Of a DNA stretch of 64,000 nt, positions 50,387 through 60,087 are shown piece after piece (position 1 is the stretch's first letter; every line of letters begins with the position of its first letter). The notes beneath the pieces were generated by a model. It ran no database searches, was not told the origin of the DNA, and worked only from the letters and a program-made list of their open reading frames with translations. Origin of the DNA: Akkermansia sp. (lineage in GTDB: Bacteria; Verrucomicrobiota; Verrucomicrobiia; Verrucomicrobiales; Akkermansiaceae). The stretch is from assembly GCA_017521405.1 (NCBI GenBank), contig JAFXCP010000011.1, positions 1 through 64,000 of the forward strand, read 5' to 3'. The translations under genes were made by a program, and so were the position numbers.

Positions 50387-50415
50387 TGTATAGCGCATTC
50401 CGGCGGGAATGTCCA
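50387..50415 (-). promoter_or_regulatory. Promoter of the GT2 gene
   Basis: On the minus strand TGGACA (50410-50415), 17 bases, TATACA (50387-50392), then 9 bases to the ATG at 50377. Confidence 0.55.
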
Positions 50416-50439
50416 GTTTTTTAAGAGGGGAACGGATAA

Positions 50440-50467
50440 CTCGGTGGGGGGAATCCCCCCCACCGAG
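50440..50467 (-). terminator. Terminator after the giant PEP-CTERM gene
   Basis: CTCGGTGGGGGG (50440-50451) pairs with CCCCCCACCGAG (to 50467). On the minus strand it is preceded by the stop codon region and followed by a modestly T-rich tail. Confidence 0.6.
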
Positions 50468-50476
50468 GTGAAAAAG

Positions 50477-53400
50477 TTATCCTCTCCGGCGGCGGGAGAC
50501 GAGGGTCGCCAGAGCCAGCAGGCTGAGTGTGGCCGTAGCGGGCTCCGGGACAACGATGTAGAGCATATGCTGCGAGAGCGCAGTTCCGACGTAATCAGAC
50601 ACCACTTTGGAGGATACCCACTGGTCGGTAATATCTTTACCGTTGTTATCGTACATCTTGCGGTTTTGGGCAAATTGCTCCGTGAATTCGCCGGAGCCAT
50701 CCGATTCGAAATTGAAGCGGCCATTGCCGGAGAAGGAATCGGCTCCGGAGCCACCCACCTGGATGGCGATGTACTCTGCCCCGGCCTGCATGGCATTCCA
50801 AATAAGGCTATCGGAAATCTGCACGGTAAGTCCGTTGCCGTACACATCCACGGCGGCAAACTGCTCTGCCTTTGCCAAATAAATGGCTTTGCCACCCTCT
50901 TGGTAAAGCCGGCGCTCCGGTGCCACGGTGAGCTGCACAGTGGTGGTGGAGGAAACGCTTACGTTTTCCCCGCGTTCGCCGGATGTTTCCGTATTGGGAG
51001 GCTGAATTCCGGCGAAAGCCGCCAAACTCGGCACCACCACCTCGGAAAATTCCGTAGCATCCTCCTGAGCCGTAAGGCCCAGCACCGCAGAGTTCTTATC
51101 GATAAGCACCGTATCCGCCAAGTTTACGGAGCAGTCTTCCTGCAGCTCCACTAAGCTGGTGTAAAGGCTTGTATGGTGTACGGTATGCGTGGCGGAATCG
51201 TCCATCACCGTCACCACCACATCCTGCGCCACCGAGGAGGCGGCAGAGCTGCCGCCCAGCGTGGCATGAGCCGCAGAGAGGTCGATGTTCACATTATCCA
51301 TGGTGCCATACCGGGAGGCTGTACCACGCGCCGCCACCTTCACCTGCACCGGGGTGGAAGAGCCCAAATTCTCATCCACCTCGCGCAGAGCGGAGGAGCC
51401 GGAGCCAAGGCTTGTTTTCTCCTCGCCACCCAGCAGGAGTTCACCCCCGGCAATACCCAGGGAAAGATTCTGCACATACTGAGTTTGTGCAGCTTCCACC
51501 ACTTGCACAGCGGCTTCCTCCCCATCCACCACCACATGCAAGGCGGCATCGCGGGTTTTCTCCTCCAGCACTTGCAGTACCGTATTATCCAGCACATTCA
51601 CTGTGCCGGAAATCTGGTTCAAATCCTTTACGGCGGCATAGCCCATGTATTCGGCTGTACCCAGCTCCTCGGGGGCAGCACCTTCGCTTTCCTGCTCGTT
51701 CTTCACCGTCAGGGTCACATTATGGCCGGTAAGCGTACCAAGCAGTTGGATAATGTGGCTATGGTGGTACTGGGCATCCAGCTCGGGGTTTTCCTTCAAG
51801 TACTCAGGAATGGCGGGGTCCACCACATAATCGTGCGTATTGATGGTTACCGCCGCTCCCGGGGCAATATCTATCTGCTTGGTCGTGTGCCAATCCTTGC
51901 GGGCAGAAAGCGTGGCACCATCGCGGAGCTGAACCCAGGCCACGGGGCGGTTGCTGCCATCCACCGTACCGGCCTGCACACCCTCCAGAGCATCACGCTT
52001 TGTACCATCATCTTCGAAGAGTTGGCTATTCATTGCCAGCACGCCATCCTTACCCACGGTAAGGGCATAAGCGGAGGTAAAATCCATACCCTCCTCGGAG
52101 CCCACGAACACGCGTTCACCGGAGCCGGAGTAGATATCGTGGCAAATAAGAGCGTGGTTTACCCAGAATGTACCGCCTTCCACTGTAAGCTGGTGGAGCC
52201 ATGCCTCGCGCACCTTCTGCGTGGTACCTGCACCCTGTTTAATGACGTTGAGTGCGCCGTTACCCGCCGAGCCGAAGTGGTGCTGGGTGGAGCCGGCCAT
52301 ATCTGTCGAGCCATCCGGGGAGGTATAATCCAGTGTTACTTGGAAATCGCCAAATCCGAATACGCCCTCGTAGGCGGCATCGCGCAGTCCCATCAGCTTC
52401 AGGGTACCGATGGCGTTGCTATTCATGTTCACCACGCTGGAGTTTGTCCCGGTACCCACCACGGTATTCAGCTCGCAGACTTCGCCATCCGCCATCACAT
52501 CGAGAGCAAGGACGGTACGTTCCGTGCCGTTGACGAGGGAAAGGTCCACGGTTGCGTTGGTCCAATCGGCACCATCATCGGATTTGGCAGTGGACAAAAT
52601 ATCCAGCTGCACTTTGCCACCGGCCTCGCTCATGCCCATATCCGGCTTCGTCGGGTCCCACTTCCAGGATTCCTTCTTCCACAGGTTGCCATCCATCATC
52701 ACCGTGCCATAGAAGCCGGAGGGGTCCAGCACCTTGTACACGGCATAGCGGAACATATCATCGCGGCCATTGGACACCTCTGCGGAGTGGTCCTCGCAGA
52801 GGGAGACACCATGCAGCATCACCACCGTATCCGATTCGCCCACGAGCTTATCCAGCACCAGTTTACTGCTGTATCCATTCACCAAGCGGGCATCCACACC
52901 GGCTTGGTAGGAGGGATCATCCGGGTCCACATACTCGTTCACTTCAACGGTATTGAGGATGGTAGTGGTGGTCATCAGCTCTCCGGAATAAGTATCCGGC
53001 GCCGTGCCATTGGTGGTTTCATCCACGAAATCGCCTTGCAGGGCCGCGCCATTGGTAATAGTAATCTTCCCCGAGCCCAGCGCCATATCGTTCTGCATCA
53101 CAATGCGGCCGCCTTGCAGCATGGTACCGCCGGAGTAGGTATTCTCCACGGAGAACACTGCCGTACCCGTACCCATTTTCTGCACGGTTGTTTTCCACTC
53201 CTCCGTCAGGCCGATTTTCTCCAAGTTTGCCAGTTCCGTCTCTGTCAGCGTTACCTCGTCCCCGAAGATATCGGCAATGTGTCCGGAGCCATGAAACCAG
53301 TAATTGGTGCCATCCGTCAGCGTTGTTTCCCCATCTGCGGCCAAATACTCCGCATTGATGATGACGGCCACGGGAGCCACCACGCCTTCAATCTCCACCT

Positions 53401-56400
53401 TTTGGTAACCGGTTTCATCGCTGAAGTAAGGTACAGGCAGCTCATCTATCACCAGCTCACTGCCGGAGGTAATGGTACCCGGGCGGAGGTACTCCTCTTG
53501 GTTGAATACGATGGTGGATTGCTTGCTGTTCAGCATGGAAGTTTCCGTCCACTCCGTGGGTTGGTACAAGTTACCGAAGAGGACTACCTGTCCATTTGTG
53601 AAGGCGGTATTTTCCTTCCAGTGGTAATCGTAACCATTGGTATTAGCCCCACCCACACGCCACACGGCATCCACGGGTTTTCCCGTCTGCGGGTCTGTGA
53701 GCAGGCCCTGCCATGTACGGCGGGGGTCACCCGTCACCGTCATGATGAGGTAATCGCGCCCGGTGGAGTAGGTGGGATGTGCGGGGTTGGAGCTATCGTA
53801 AGTATCCAAAAGGCCGAAATAGCCGTAACCCAGGGTGATGATACGATCGCTGAAGGACGAGGAATCGTTACCATTTGTCAGGTTGCTGCCCTGCATGAAG
53901 ATTTCATCTGCGGCGGCCAAATAGTAAGTCTTATCCGTGAAGTTGACGGAGGAGAAATCCACACCATTAAAGTTAATGTGGATGTTTTCCGGGTCGTTAT
54001 ACATGGAGAGCGTGCCGGCCACATCCAGCAGCACATGCTCGTGGTCGGTGGAAGGCAGCGCATTGTTCAGCATGAAGGTGAGTCCCGCCCCTGCGGCCAA
54101 ACGGATATCTCCCTGCACCCATGCAGTGCCGGGCTCTGCGGCCATGCCGCCCTCCGGTTCGCGCACATAGACCGTCAGTGTTTTGCCGGCATTCACCGTG
54201 GCATAAGAGGTGCCGGCATTCCACTGCGTGCCGCCGCCATCGATACGGCGGGCATCCAGAACAAGGGTGGAACCGTCCACCAGGTTAAGATTCCCCATCA
54301 ACTCCAGCGTATTAAAGCCGAGCGTGCCGGAATACACGGACACATCCTGCAAACGCGCTTGGTAAATAAACTGGGAGGAATCCCCCTCTTTCACCACACT
54401 CAGCAGTTCCTTGCCGTAGGAGGAATCCCCATTGTTGTAGAAACTATCCCCTGCACTGCCGCTTTCAAAGCCATCGCCGTAGCGGATGTGTGCCTGCTGG
54501 GAGGCGGTATAACTCTGGGCATAGCCCATGGCACCGGAGTAGACGTAGGTGGATTCATCCCCGGTGCGCCCCAGATGCAGCGTGGAGATGGAATCCGTCA
54601 CGGTGCGCACGCGCCACACCTCGTCCTCTTGGGAGAAATTGCTGTTATATGTACGGGTATATTCCCCGGTACCATAATTGGTGTACACATGGGCAGCCCC
54701 CAGGAAATCCGCCGTAAGACCGCGCAGAGCCACCTCACCGTGGGCCACGAGAATGTTGGCATAGGTTTGGCGGTTGGCATCTCCGTTCACGAAGGCCACA
54801 TGCTCACGGGTAAGGTCCACCTCCGCGTACTGCATGGCTTTATCCGTTAAGCGCAACTGCACGGAGCCCGCTGTACGCCCGGCAATCTTATCGGAGGTCA
54901 GCAGGGATGTATTCACCGAATTGTGCAGGCGCACCGTACCGGCAAAGGTGCTTTCCCCGCTCTTGGAGGTGGTATCGTTAATGGTAAAGCTGGAAACGTA
55001 GCTCTGGTCGTGGTAGCCCGTGTAGCTGGAGGTGTACCCTTTGAGCAGGAGGTCGCCCTCGCCGTGGATGGCACCGCTGAGTGTCAGGTTACGCCAGTGG
55101 CGCGGCACATCGGAGAAATCATCGTGACCATCGGCCGCATTGTAGGATGCCGGGGCGTAAGAAATCGTCACCTGCCCTTCCTTGTTGCCGTAGAAGTACA
55201 AATCATTCGCCACGGTGGGATTGCGGTATGCGGAGGCCGTATCCGTGGAGTGGGTGTAGTTCACCATCAGCTCTGCACCCACTTGGGAGGAGGAAACCAT
55301 GGTGCCGGAATTTTGCACACGCCAGGTAATATAGCGCTGGTCGTTATGCAGGCGGATAGCTCCCAAGCCGGCGGCATCGGGTGTGGCCAGATAGAGGGCA
55401 CCATCCTGCACATCTATCCCCCCGGAGAAGGAGTTAGCCGTATTCAGCACCAAGGTGGCATCCCCGGTCTTTTCGATGGAGGTGGGCATATTCCTGCCAT
55501 CCACAATTGTGCCTTCCATACCGTCCAGCGTGGTAAATACGTAGCCGTATTTGAGCTGCGCCTCGGAATTGTTACCCACTTGGCCGCTGTAATTATCTGC
55601 CGTGACAAGGATTTTCCCGGGAGCGACCTCGCCCATAATGAGAACGCGGCGCACGGGGTCATCGCCATGTTCATTCGCATCGGCAAAGATGGCACCCAGT
55701 TCATTCACAAAGACGCCGGGGGCATAATCGCCATATTTCTGCTCGTGCCAGCCGGTTTGCTCGGCGGAACCATCGGCACGCCAAATATCGCCCATCACCA
55801 AGCCGTAGTGGTTAGGCAATGTGGTATTTTGTTCCTCGCCGCTCCAGCGGAAGCCTTCCTGATCCACCGGCAGGGGATTCCACACCGTATCCTCCAGTTG
55901 AATCCATACCGTACCCTGCCGGTACAGCATGGAAGCCTCGTACACATTACCATCCGCGCCGTACACGCCGATTTTACCCTCCGGCAGGGTTACCGTGCCA
56001 TCGGTCACCGTGGCCACGGCCACAAGCCCGCCGGGCTGCACCTCCAGCCCCTTCACGGTGAATGCCTCGGAGAAGGTCAAATCCACTCCTTCCGTGGAGA
56101 ACCATGCGGTATTATAATCGGCGGAGGTAATGTCGCTATCGCGGATATCCACAATGGAGGGCGTTATCCAGGAAACGGAATTACCGCTGAGGGTGATAGG
56201 CAGCATATTTCCTTCCGCATCCTTCATATCCTGAAGGTGGAAAGTGGTAGCCGTGCTGTCCAAATCCCCCTCCAGCACCCAATTTGCCCCGCCGCGCAGG
56301 TGGGCAAACTCTGTGGAGAAATCGCCATCCGTCACCACTGTGGCTCCGCCGAGCACTACAAGGTTTTCCATTACCGTAGTTCCCAGCAAGCCCAGCGTAC

Positions 56401-59400
56401 CGCTCTCCACCTCGGCGCGTTTCAGGTATGCCTCTCCGGTGAAGTCCTGACGATTGGTACCCCATTTTTTGAGCACAAGGCTTTCCTCGTGGCTGGTAAG
56501 GGGTGTTTTACCATTCTCGTAAGCAGCATTGTTACCGCCCCGGTAGAAGGTATTGCTGCCCAGTACACCGCCAAAGGAGTAATGGTCAGAATCATTTTCC
56601 GTACCCACCGTCAGGGTGTAGTACTTGTTAGCCTCCGTGATATTTGTGGCCACGCCGCTGTAATAACTCCCTGTATTACCGCCGATAATACCGGCTACAT
56701 GGGCATCGCCCTCCAGTCCCAGCACAAAAGCCTCCGCCCGGTCGCGTTCTGTGGAGAAAATCCCGGCTTGGGAGGGGGTGGGGTTGCTCATATCGAACAC
56801 CACATTGTGCCAGCGCCCATCACCATGTATATCATTATAGATATTACCGATGTTGAGCTGGATGGGGCCGCCGCGCGGGGAAAGGAAACTCACTGTACCG
56901 CTCATCCACTCCTTATCCGGCACATTCTGCGTGAATGTGAACACTGTATCGTAAGCATTATTGCCATGAGCAACCAGCTGCAAATTTCCGCTGCCGCTCA
57001 CCCTGCCGCCCAGATACCAGTTGCTCCAGGTTTTACCCTCGGCATGGATTTGTACCACATCCCCGGAGGAGGCCGTGGGCACAAGCCGGATGTTGCCATC
57101 GTACACGCAACTAGTGCGGTCGAAATTGATGGTGGAGCCGGACATGTTACCATCTCGCAGGTAGAGTTTGGAGCCCTCGTAAAGCTCCAGATTGGAAAGT
57201 TCTACCTGGTTTGTATGGTATGTGCCGCTCCATGTGCTGGAGGAGGAGTTGAAGGAAGCCGGCATGTATGCCTCCAGAGAGCCGTCGATGTGGCCGCTTT
57301 CGTTCTCAAAGCGGTGTACCCATATCACCTGCCCGGAGTTCACGGAAAGCGTGGGTACGCGAATCCCCGTAATTTCCACTACAAGGTAATTATCCTGCAT
57401 CTTCAGGATGCCCTCGTAATCCCCGGAAATGCTTTCGATGACCACATGGGCGGCATCAGTCGAATCCTTCACAATGGCTTTGCCGCCATTCACCATCTCC
57501 GCCACAACGAGATGGTCTCCCACATCGTATGTGCCGCGGGCCCCGGTGAAGGTGAGGGAGTGGGTCACATCCAGTTCGATTCCGTCCACCACGAGAATCG
57601 GACTGCTTACATCTTCATCGCCGGTATGAATGGTGTGAATGGTGGAAGGCATTGCCCAAGTGAGCCCGGCTTCGCCCGTGAGTGTAATGGGAGATACCGA
57701 GGCATCGTACATGTACAATTGTGCATCAGAATGGTTCAGCGGGTAATCCTGCCCGCCAAGGTCCCACGTGGCACCGCCATAGAGGTGAATGGCACTGGAT
57801 GTTACAGCCTGAGCAGTGCGGAGTGTGGCACCGCTATGCACCACAATGCCCTCGCTCCCTTCCATGGTGAGGTTCCCCAGAATTTCCAGTCGTCCCTCCG
57901 TCACCGTTATGGCATCGGCATTGATGTCGTTGGTAAAAATCTGGGTATTTGTTCCCACTTTATTCAGGGAGAGAGCATCATTAACCCGCCCGGAATAGGT
58001 GTAAGTCTCGGTACTCTCGTTGCCCACCGTCAATGAGTACCCGTTATGGATAACAGCGGCTTTAGTTGCCGTGCCGCCATCGAGGCCGGCCACCGCAGAA
58101 TTCCCCGTCAGATAAATCGCCACGGAGGAAGCATCATTAAATGTGGAATCGTAGAAGCTGGGGAGAGCCGCGGAATCGTCCACGGAAAAGTCCACCACGG
58201 TATTCTGCCAGCGGGAATCTCCCATGCGGAGCTGCACGGCGCCTCCATTTGCCGTCATGGAAAGGCGGCCTCCGAACCAGTTATCCGTATCCGTGCCGTT
58301 GAAAACGAAATAGGACGTACCGCCGGTATTATGCGCACGCAGGAGGACATCGCCGCTACCTGCGAGATTTCCCATATTCCAAGTATAGCCGGAGGCCGTC
58401 AGATTGGTGGTGGAGGTATCGTAAGTACCCAGCACGGCCTTTTCCGAACCGCCCATATCCGTTACATACACCGTGCCTTGGTAGGCATTGGAACGGGATT
58501 GGAGGTAAAGCGCGCCACCTTCCTCTACCTCAAGCACGGAGATGTTGCTGCGGTTGCCGATGTTGGAACCGCCGGAAAGGGTAATAGTGTTACGGCGTGT
58601 GGAATAGGAGGTGAAGCCATCCCGCCCGCTGCTGGCGGTGGTGCCGCCGGAGCGCACCACAATGGCTGTGTGGGTACCATCTTCCACGGTGTAATTGGCA
58701 TTCACCTCTGCCAGTACGGCAGCGGATGTGGTGGAGGTATAAGCCAGAGCGTAAGGTCCATCCTCCATTTGGGAGAACTGAGGCCGAGGAGCCACCAATG
58801 GAACCGAGGCGGTAGACACCGATTCCTCCGCATCGGAGTTTTGCTCCGTAGCTCCGACCAAGGCGGAAGCACTCATTGTGCCGGTACCCAGCGTGAGGGC
58901 TGTAACAGCCTTCTTTTTACCTGTTTGGACGGCAGGCAGGTGCTGCGGCATGGTAGCATAATACCCGACACCCAGAGGAGCAGTGAAAATATGATGCCGC
59001 ACCGCCACAAACTGCCCGCGGCGCACCTGCGCAATGGCAGTCTTATAGGCAAGGTAGGGGTCGTACCCGGCGCGCATGTATACCTCCGCTCGCAGCATGA
59101 TTTCCTTATTGCGGCGCTGCTCCAGATTCCGCTGCATATCCGGATTCCCCACATCCAGGAAATTATCCAACAGGTAGGGTTTGAGATGCTGTGCCAAATT
59201 CCGCAGCAAGCGCCGTGCCTCCGCTCCGCTCAAGCGGTCATCCGTTTCCAACAGCGCTTCGACAAGCCATTGGATATCTTCCTCCGTCAGCCCGGAAAGC
59301 TCCCCATTAGCCAAGGCAATTTTTGCCAAAAGACGCGCCAGTTTTGAGGAGCCGACGGCTCGATACCCCGGCAGAAAATTCCGGCGATACACCTCCGCCC

Positions 59401-59758
59401 AAGCCAGCTCATACGCCAACTCCGGCTCCTTCCCTTGCTCCACATACTTCTCCACCAGAGCAAATACCTGCTCGCGCATGCGCTCCTCGCGCGCGAGTTG
59501 AGCCGCAAGCAATGCCGGGTCCTGCTCCACCGGCCCCAAGTAATCCGCATACAGTTCCTCGTAGTTGGCTACACCCTTACCATCCTTACCCCCAAATACA
59601 GGAATAATGCGAATACCGGACGGCCGAGGTGTATCCACTAAAAACCAGTGGTTGATGACCGTCTCCTGGGCTGACACACCCTGCACCATGCAGGCAGCCA
59701 TAAACCACTTGAGCCAGCGGGAGGCAGATTCTCCCTTCGAAGAGAAAACCTTATTCAT
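50477..59758 (-). CDS. Giant modular PEP-CTERM surface protein (3093 residues)
   Basis: An exported protein with a signal peptide (SASRWLKWFMAACMVQGVSAQ, cut near residue 31) and a PEP-CTERM tail (VPEPATATLS, hydrophobic stretch, SRRRRG). Residues about 60-290 form an alpha-helical region with an internal repeat: YVEQGKEPELAYELAWAEVYRR and YMRAGYDPYLAYKTAIAQVRRG. The rest is Ser/Thr/Asn/Gly-rich beta-helix-type sequence in at least three to four related modules of 400-500 residues, seen in pairs such as YTLTVGTENDSDHYSFGG and YSLTVGNESTETYTYSGR. Autotransporter barrel and catalytic motifs are absent, so it is likely a structural or adhesive surface protein. The ATG at 59758 gives the signal peptide; a GTG at 59806 is an alternative. 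Confidence 0.88.
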   Translation of the reverse strand: MNKVFSSKGESASRWLKWFMAACMVQGVSAQETVINHWFLVDTPRPSGIRIIPVFGGKDGKGVANYEELYADYLGPVEQDPALLAAQLAREERMREQVFALVEKYVEQGKEPELAYELAWAEVYRRNFLPGYRAVGSSKLARLLAKIALANGELSGLTEEDIQWLVEALLETDDRLSGAEARRLLRNLAQHLKPYLLDNFLDVGNPDMQRNLEQRRNKEIMLRAEVYMRAGYDPYLAYKTAIAQVRRGQFVAVRHHIFTAPLGVGYYATMPQHLPAVQTGKKKAVTALTLGTGTMSASALVGATEQNSDAEESVSTASVPLVAPRPQFSQMEDGPYALAYTSTTSAAVLAEVNANYTVEDGTHTAIVVRSGGTTASSGRDGFTSYSTRRNTITLSGGSNIGNRSNISVLEVEEGGALYLQSRSNAYQGTVYVTDMGGSEKAVLGTYDTSTTNLTASGYTWNMGNLAGSGDVLLRAHNTGGTSYFVFNGTDTDNWFGGRLSMTANGGAVQLRMGDSRWQNTVVDFSVDDSAALPSFYDSTFNDASSVAIYLTGNSAVAGLDGGTATKAAVIHNGYSLTVGNESTETYTYSGRVNDALSLNKVGTNTQIFTNDINADAITVTEGRLEILGNLTMEGSEGIVVHSGATLRTAQAVTSSAIHLYGGATWDLGGQDYPLNHSDAQLYMYDASVSPITLTGEAGLTWAMPSTIHTIHTGDEDVSSPILVVDGIELDVTHSLTFTGARGTYDVGDHLVVAEMVNGGKAIVKDSTDAAHVVIESISGDYEGILKMQDNYLVVEITGIRVPTLSVNSGQVIWVHRFENESGHIDGSLEAYMPASFNSSSSTWSGTYHTNQVELSNLELYEGSKLYLRDGNMSGSTINFDRTSCVYDGNIRLVPTASSGDVVQIHAEGKTWSNWYLGGRVSGSGNLQLVAHGNNAYDTVFTFTQNVPDKEWMSGTVSFLSPRGGPIQLNIGNIYNDIHGDGRWHNVVFDMSNPTPSQAGIFSTERDRAEAFVLGLEGDAHVAGIIGGNTGSYYSGVATNITEANKYYTLTVGTENDSDHYSFGGVLGSNTFYRGGNNAAYENGKTPLTSHEESLVLKKWGTNRQDFTGEAYLKRAEVESGTLGLLGTTVMENLVVLGGATVVTDGDFSTEFAHLRGGANWVLEGDLDSTATTFHLQDMKDAEGNMLPITLSGNSVSWITPSIVDIRDSDITSADYNTAWFSTEGVDLTFSEAFTVKGLEVQPGGLVAVATVTDGTVTLPEGKIGVYGADGNVYEASMLYRQGTVWIQLEDTVWNPLPVDQEGFRWSGEEQNTTLPNHYGLVMGDIWRADGSAEQTGWHEQKYGDYAPGVFVNELGAIFADANEHGDDPVRRVLIMGEVAPGKILVTADNYSGQVGNNSEAQLKYGYVFTTLDGMEGTIVDGRNMPTSIEKTGDATLVLNTANSFSGGIDVQDGALYLATPDAAGLGAIRLHNDQRYITWRVQNSGTMVSSSQVGAELMVNYTHSTDTASAYRNPTVANDLYFYGNKEGQVTISYAPASYNAADGHDDFSDVPRHWRNLTLSGAIHGEGDLLLKGYTSSYTGYHDQSYVSSFTINDTTSKSGESTFAGTVRLHNSVNTSLLTSDKIAGRTAGSVQLRLTDKAMQYAEVDLTREHVAFVNGDANRQTYANILVAHGEVALRGLTADFLGAAHVYTNYGTGEYTRTYNSNFSQEDEVWRVRTVTDSISTLHLGRTGDESTYVYSGAMGYAQSYTASQQAHIRYGDGFESGSAGDSFYNNGDSSYGKELLSVVKEGDSSQFIYQARLQDVSVYSGTLGFNTLELMGNLNLVDGSTLVLDARRIDGGGTQWNAGTSYATVNAGKTLTVYVREPEGGMAAEPGTAWVQGDIRLAAGAGLTFMLNNALPSTDHEHVLLDVAGTLSMYNDPENIHINFNGVDFSSVNFTDKTYYLAAADEIFMQGSNLTNGNDSSSFSDRIITLGYGYFGLLDTYDSSNPAHPTYSTGRDYLIMTVTGDPRRTWQGLLTDPQTGKPVDAVWRVGGANTNGYDYHWKENTAFTNGQVVLFGNLYQPTEWTETSMLNSKQSTIVFNQEEYLRPGTITSGSELVIDELPVPYFSDETGYQKVEIEGVVAPVAVIINAEYLAADGETTLTDGTNYWFHGSGHIADIFGDEVTLTETELANLEKIGLTEEWKTTVQKMGTGTAVFSVENTYSGGTMLQGGRIVMQNDMALGSGKITITNGAALQGDFVDETTNGTAPDTYSGELMTTTTILNTVEVNEYVDPDDPSYQAGVDARLVNGYSSKLVLDKLVGESDTVVMLHGVSLCEDHSAEVSNGRDDMFRYAVYKVLDPSGFYGTVMMDGNLWKKESWKWDPTKPDMGMSEAGGKVQLDILSTAKSDDGADWTNATVDLSLVNGTERTVLALDVMADGEVCELNTVVGTGTNSSVVNMNSNAIGTLKLMGLRDAAYEGVFGFGDFQVTLDYTSPDGSTDMAGSTQHHFGSAGNGALNVIKQGAGTTQKVREAWLHQLTVEGGTFWVNHALICHDIYSGSGERVFVGSEEGMDFTSAYALTVGKDGVLAMNSQLFEDDGTKRDALEGVQAGTVDGSNRPVAWVQLRDGATLSARKDWHTTKQIDIAPGAAVTINTHDYVVDPAIPEYLKENPELDAQYHHSHIIQLLGTLTGHNVTLTVKNEQESEGAAPEELGTAEYMGYAAVKDLNQISGTVNVLDNTVLQVLEEKTRDAALHVVVDGEEAAVQVVEAAQTQYVQNLSLGIAGGELLLGGEEKTSLGSGSSALREVDENLGSSTPVQVKVAARGTASRYGTMDNVNIDLSAAHATLGGSSAASSVAQDVVVTVMDDSATHTVHHTSLYTSLVELQEDCSVNLADTVLIDKNSAVLGLTAQEDATEFSEVVVPSLAAFAGIQPPNTETSGERGENVSVSSTTTVQLTVAPERRLYQEGGKAIYLAKAEQFAAVDVYGNGLTVQISDSLIWNAMQAGAEYIAIQVGGSGADSFSGNGRFNFESDGSGEFTEQFAQNRKMYDNNGKDITDQWVSSKVVSDYVGTALSQHMLYIVVPEPATATLSLLALATLVSRRRRG

Positions 59759-59770
59759 AACAGCAGAACT

Positions 59771-59779
59771 GGGGGGGGG
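59771..59779 (-). repeat. G9/C9 homopolymer tract before the giant PEP-CTERM gene
   Basis: Nine G on the plus strand (nine C on the coding strand) lie 12 bases before the ATG at 59758 and after a possible -10 box (TATAAG, 59806-59811). Length changes would alter leader spacing or, if the GTG at 59806 is the start, the reading frame. Confidence 0.7.
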
Positions 59780-59811
59780 TAGCGTAACGCATTGATTCTG
59801 ATACACTTATA

Positions 59812-60050
59812 ACGTAACAGCAAGAGGAGCCGAACATCTGAAATCTCTTCCATCCGAAAAGCACCCGGGCTACAGCTAGGAGAGTAACAAAAAAAATACC
59901 GGACCACAAGCCAAAAGTGGGTAATCGAACATAATAAAATAAAGGATTCTATTTCATGCAAAAAACAAACACATTACAAAAAGCTCCCCTCTAATTCATT
60001 ATCATAGAGATACACATCGTACACTCCGTGCGGCATGCCCGTTTTAGGCA
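59812..60050. other. Divergent upstream region of the giant gene and ileS
   Basis: About 240 bases, AT-rich from 59890 to 60000, with no gene seen. The left end may hold the promoter of the giant gene; a -35 box there is poor (TTCGGC). Confidence 0.4.
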
Positions 60051-60079
60051 TTGACAAGCGGAAAAGAAAAGCGTATAGT
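60051..60079 (+). promoter_or_regulatory. Near-leaderless promoter of ileS
   Basis: A consensus TTGACA (60051-60056), 17 bases, TATAGT (60074-60079), then 8 bases to the ATG at 60088. Confidence 0.75.
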
Positions 60080-60087
60080 CCGCGCGT

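Noticed and set aside
51173-59347. Very long open frames on the plus strand opposite the giant PEP-CTERM gene (1225, 1037 and 433 codons).
   Set aside because: They are shadows of the codon use of the minus-strand gene: low-complexity His/Gly/Ile-rich translations without any domain, while the minus-strand frame has a signal peptide, modules and a PEP-CTERM tail.
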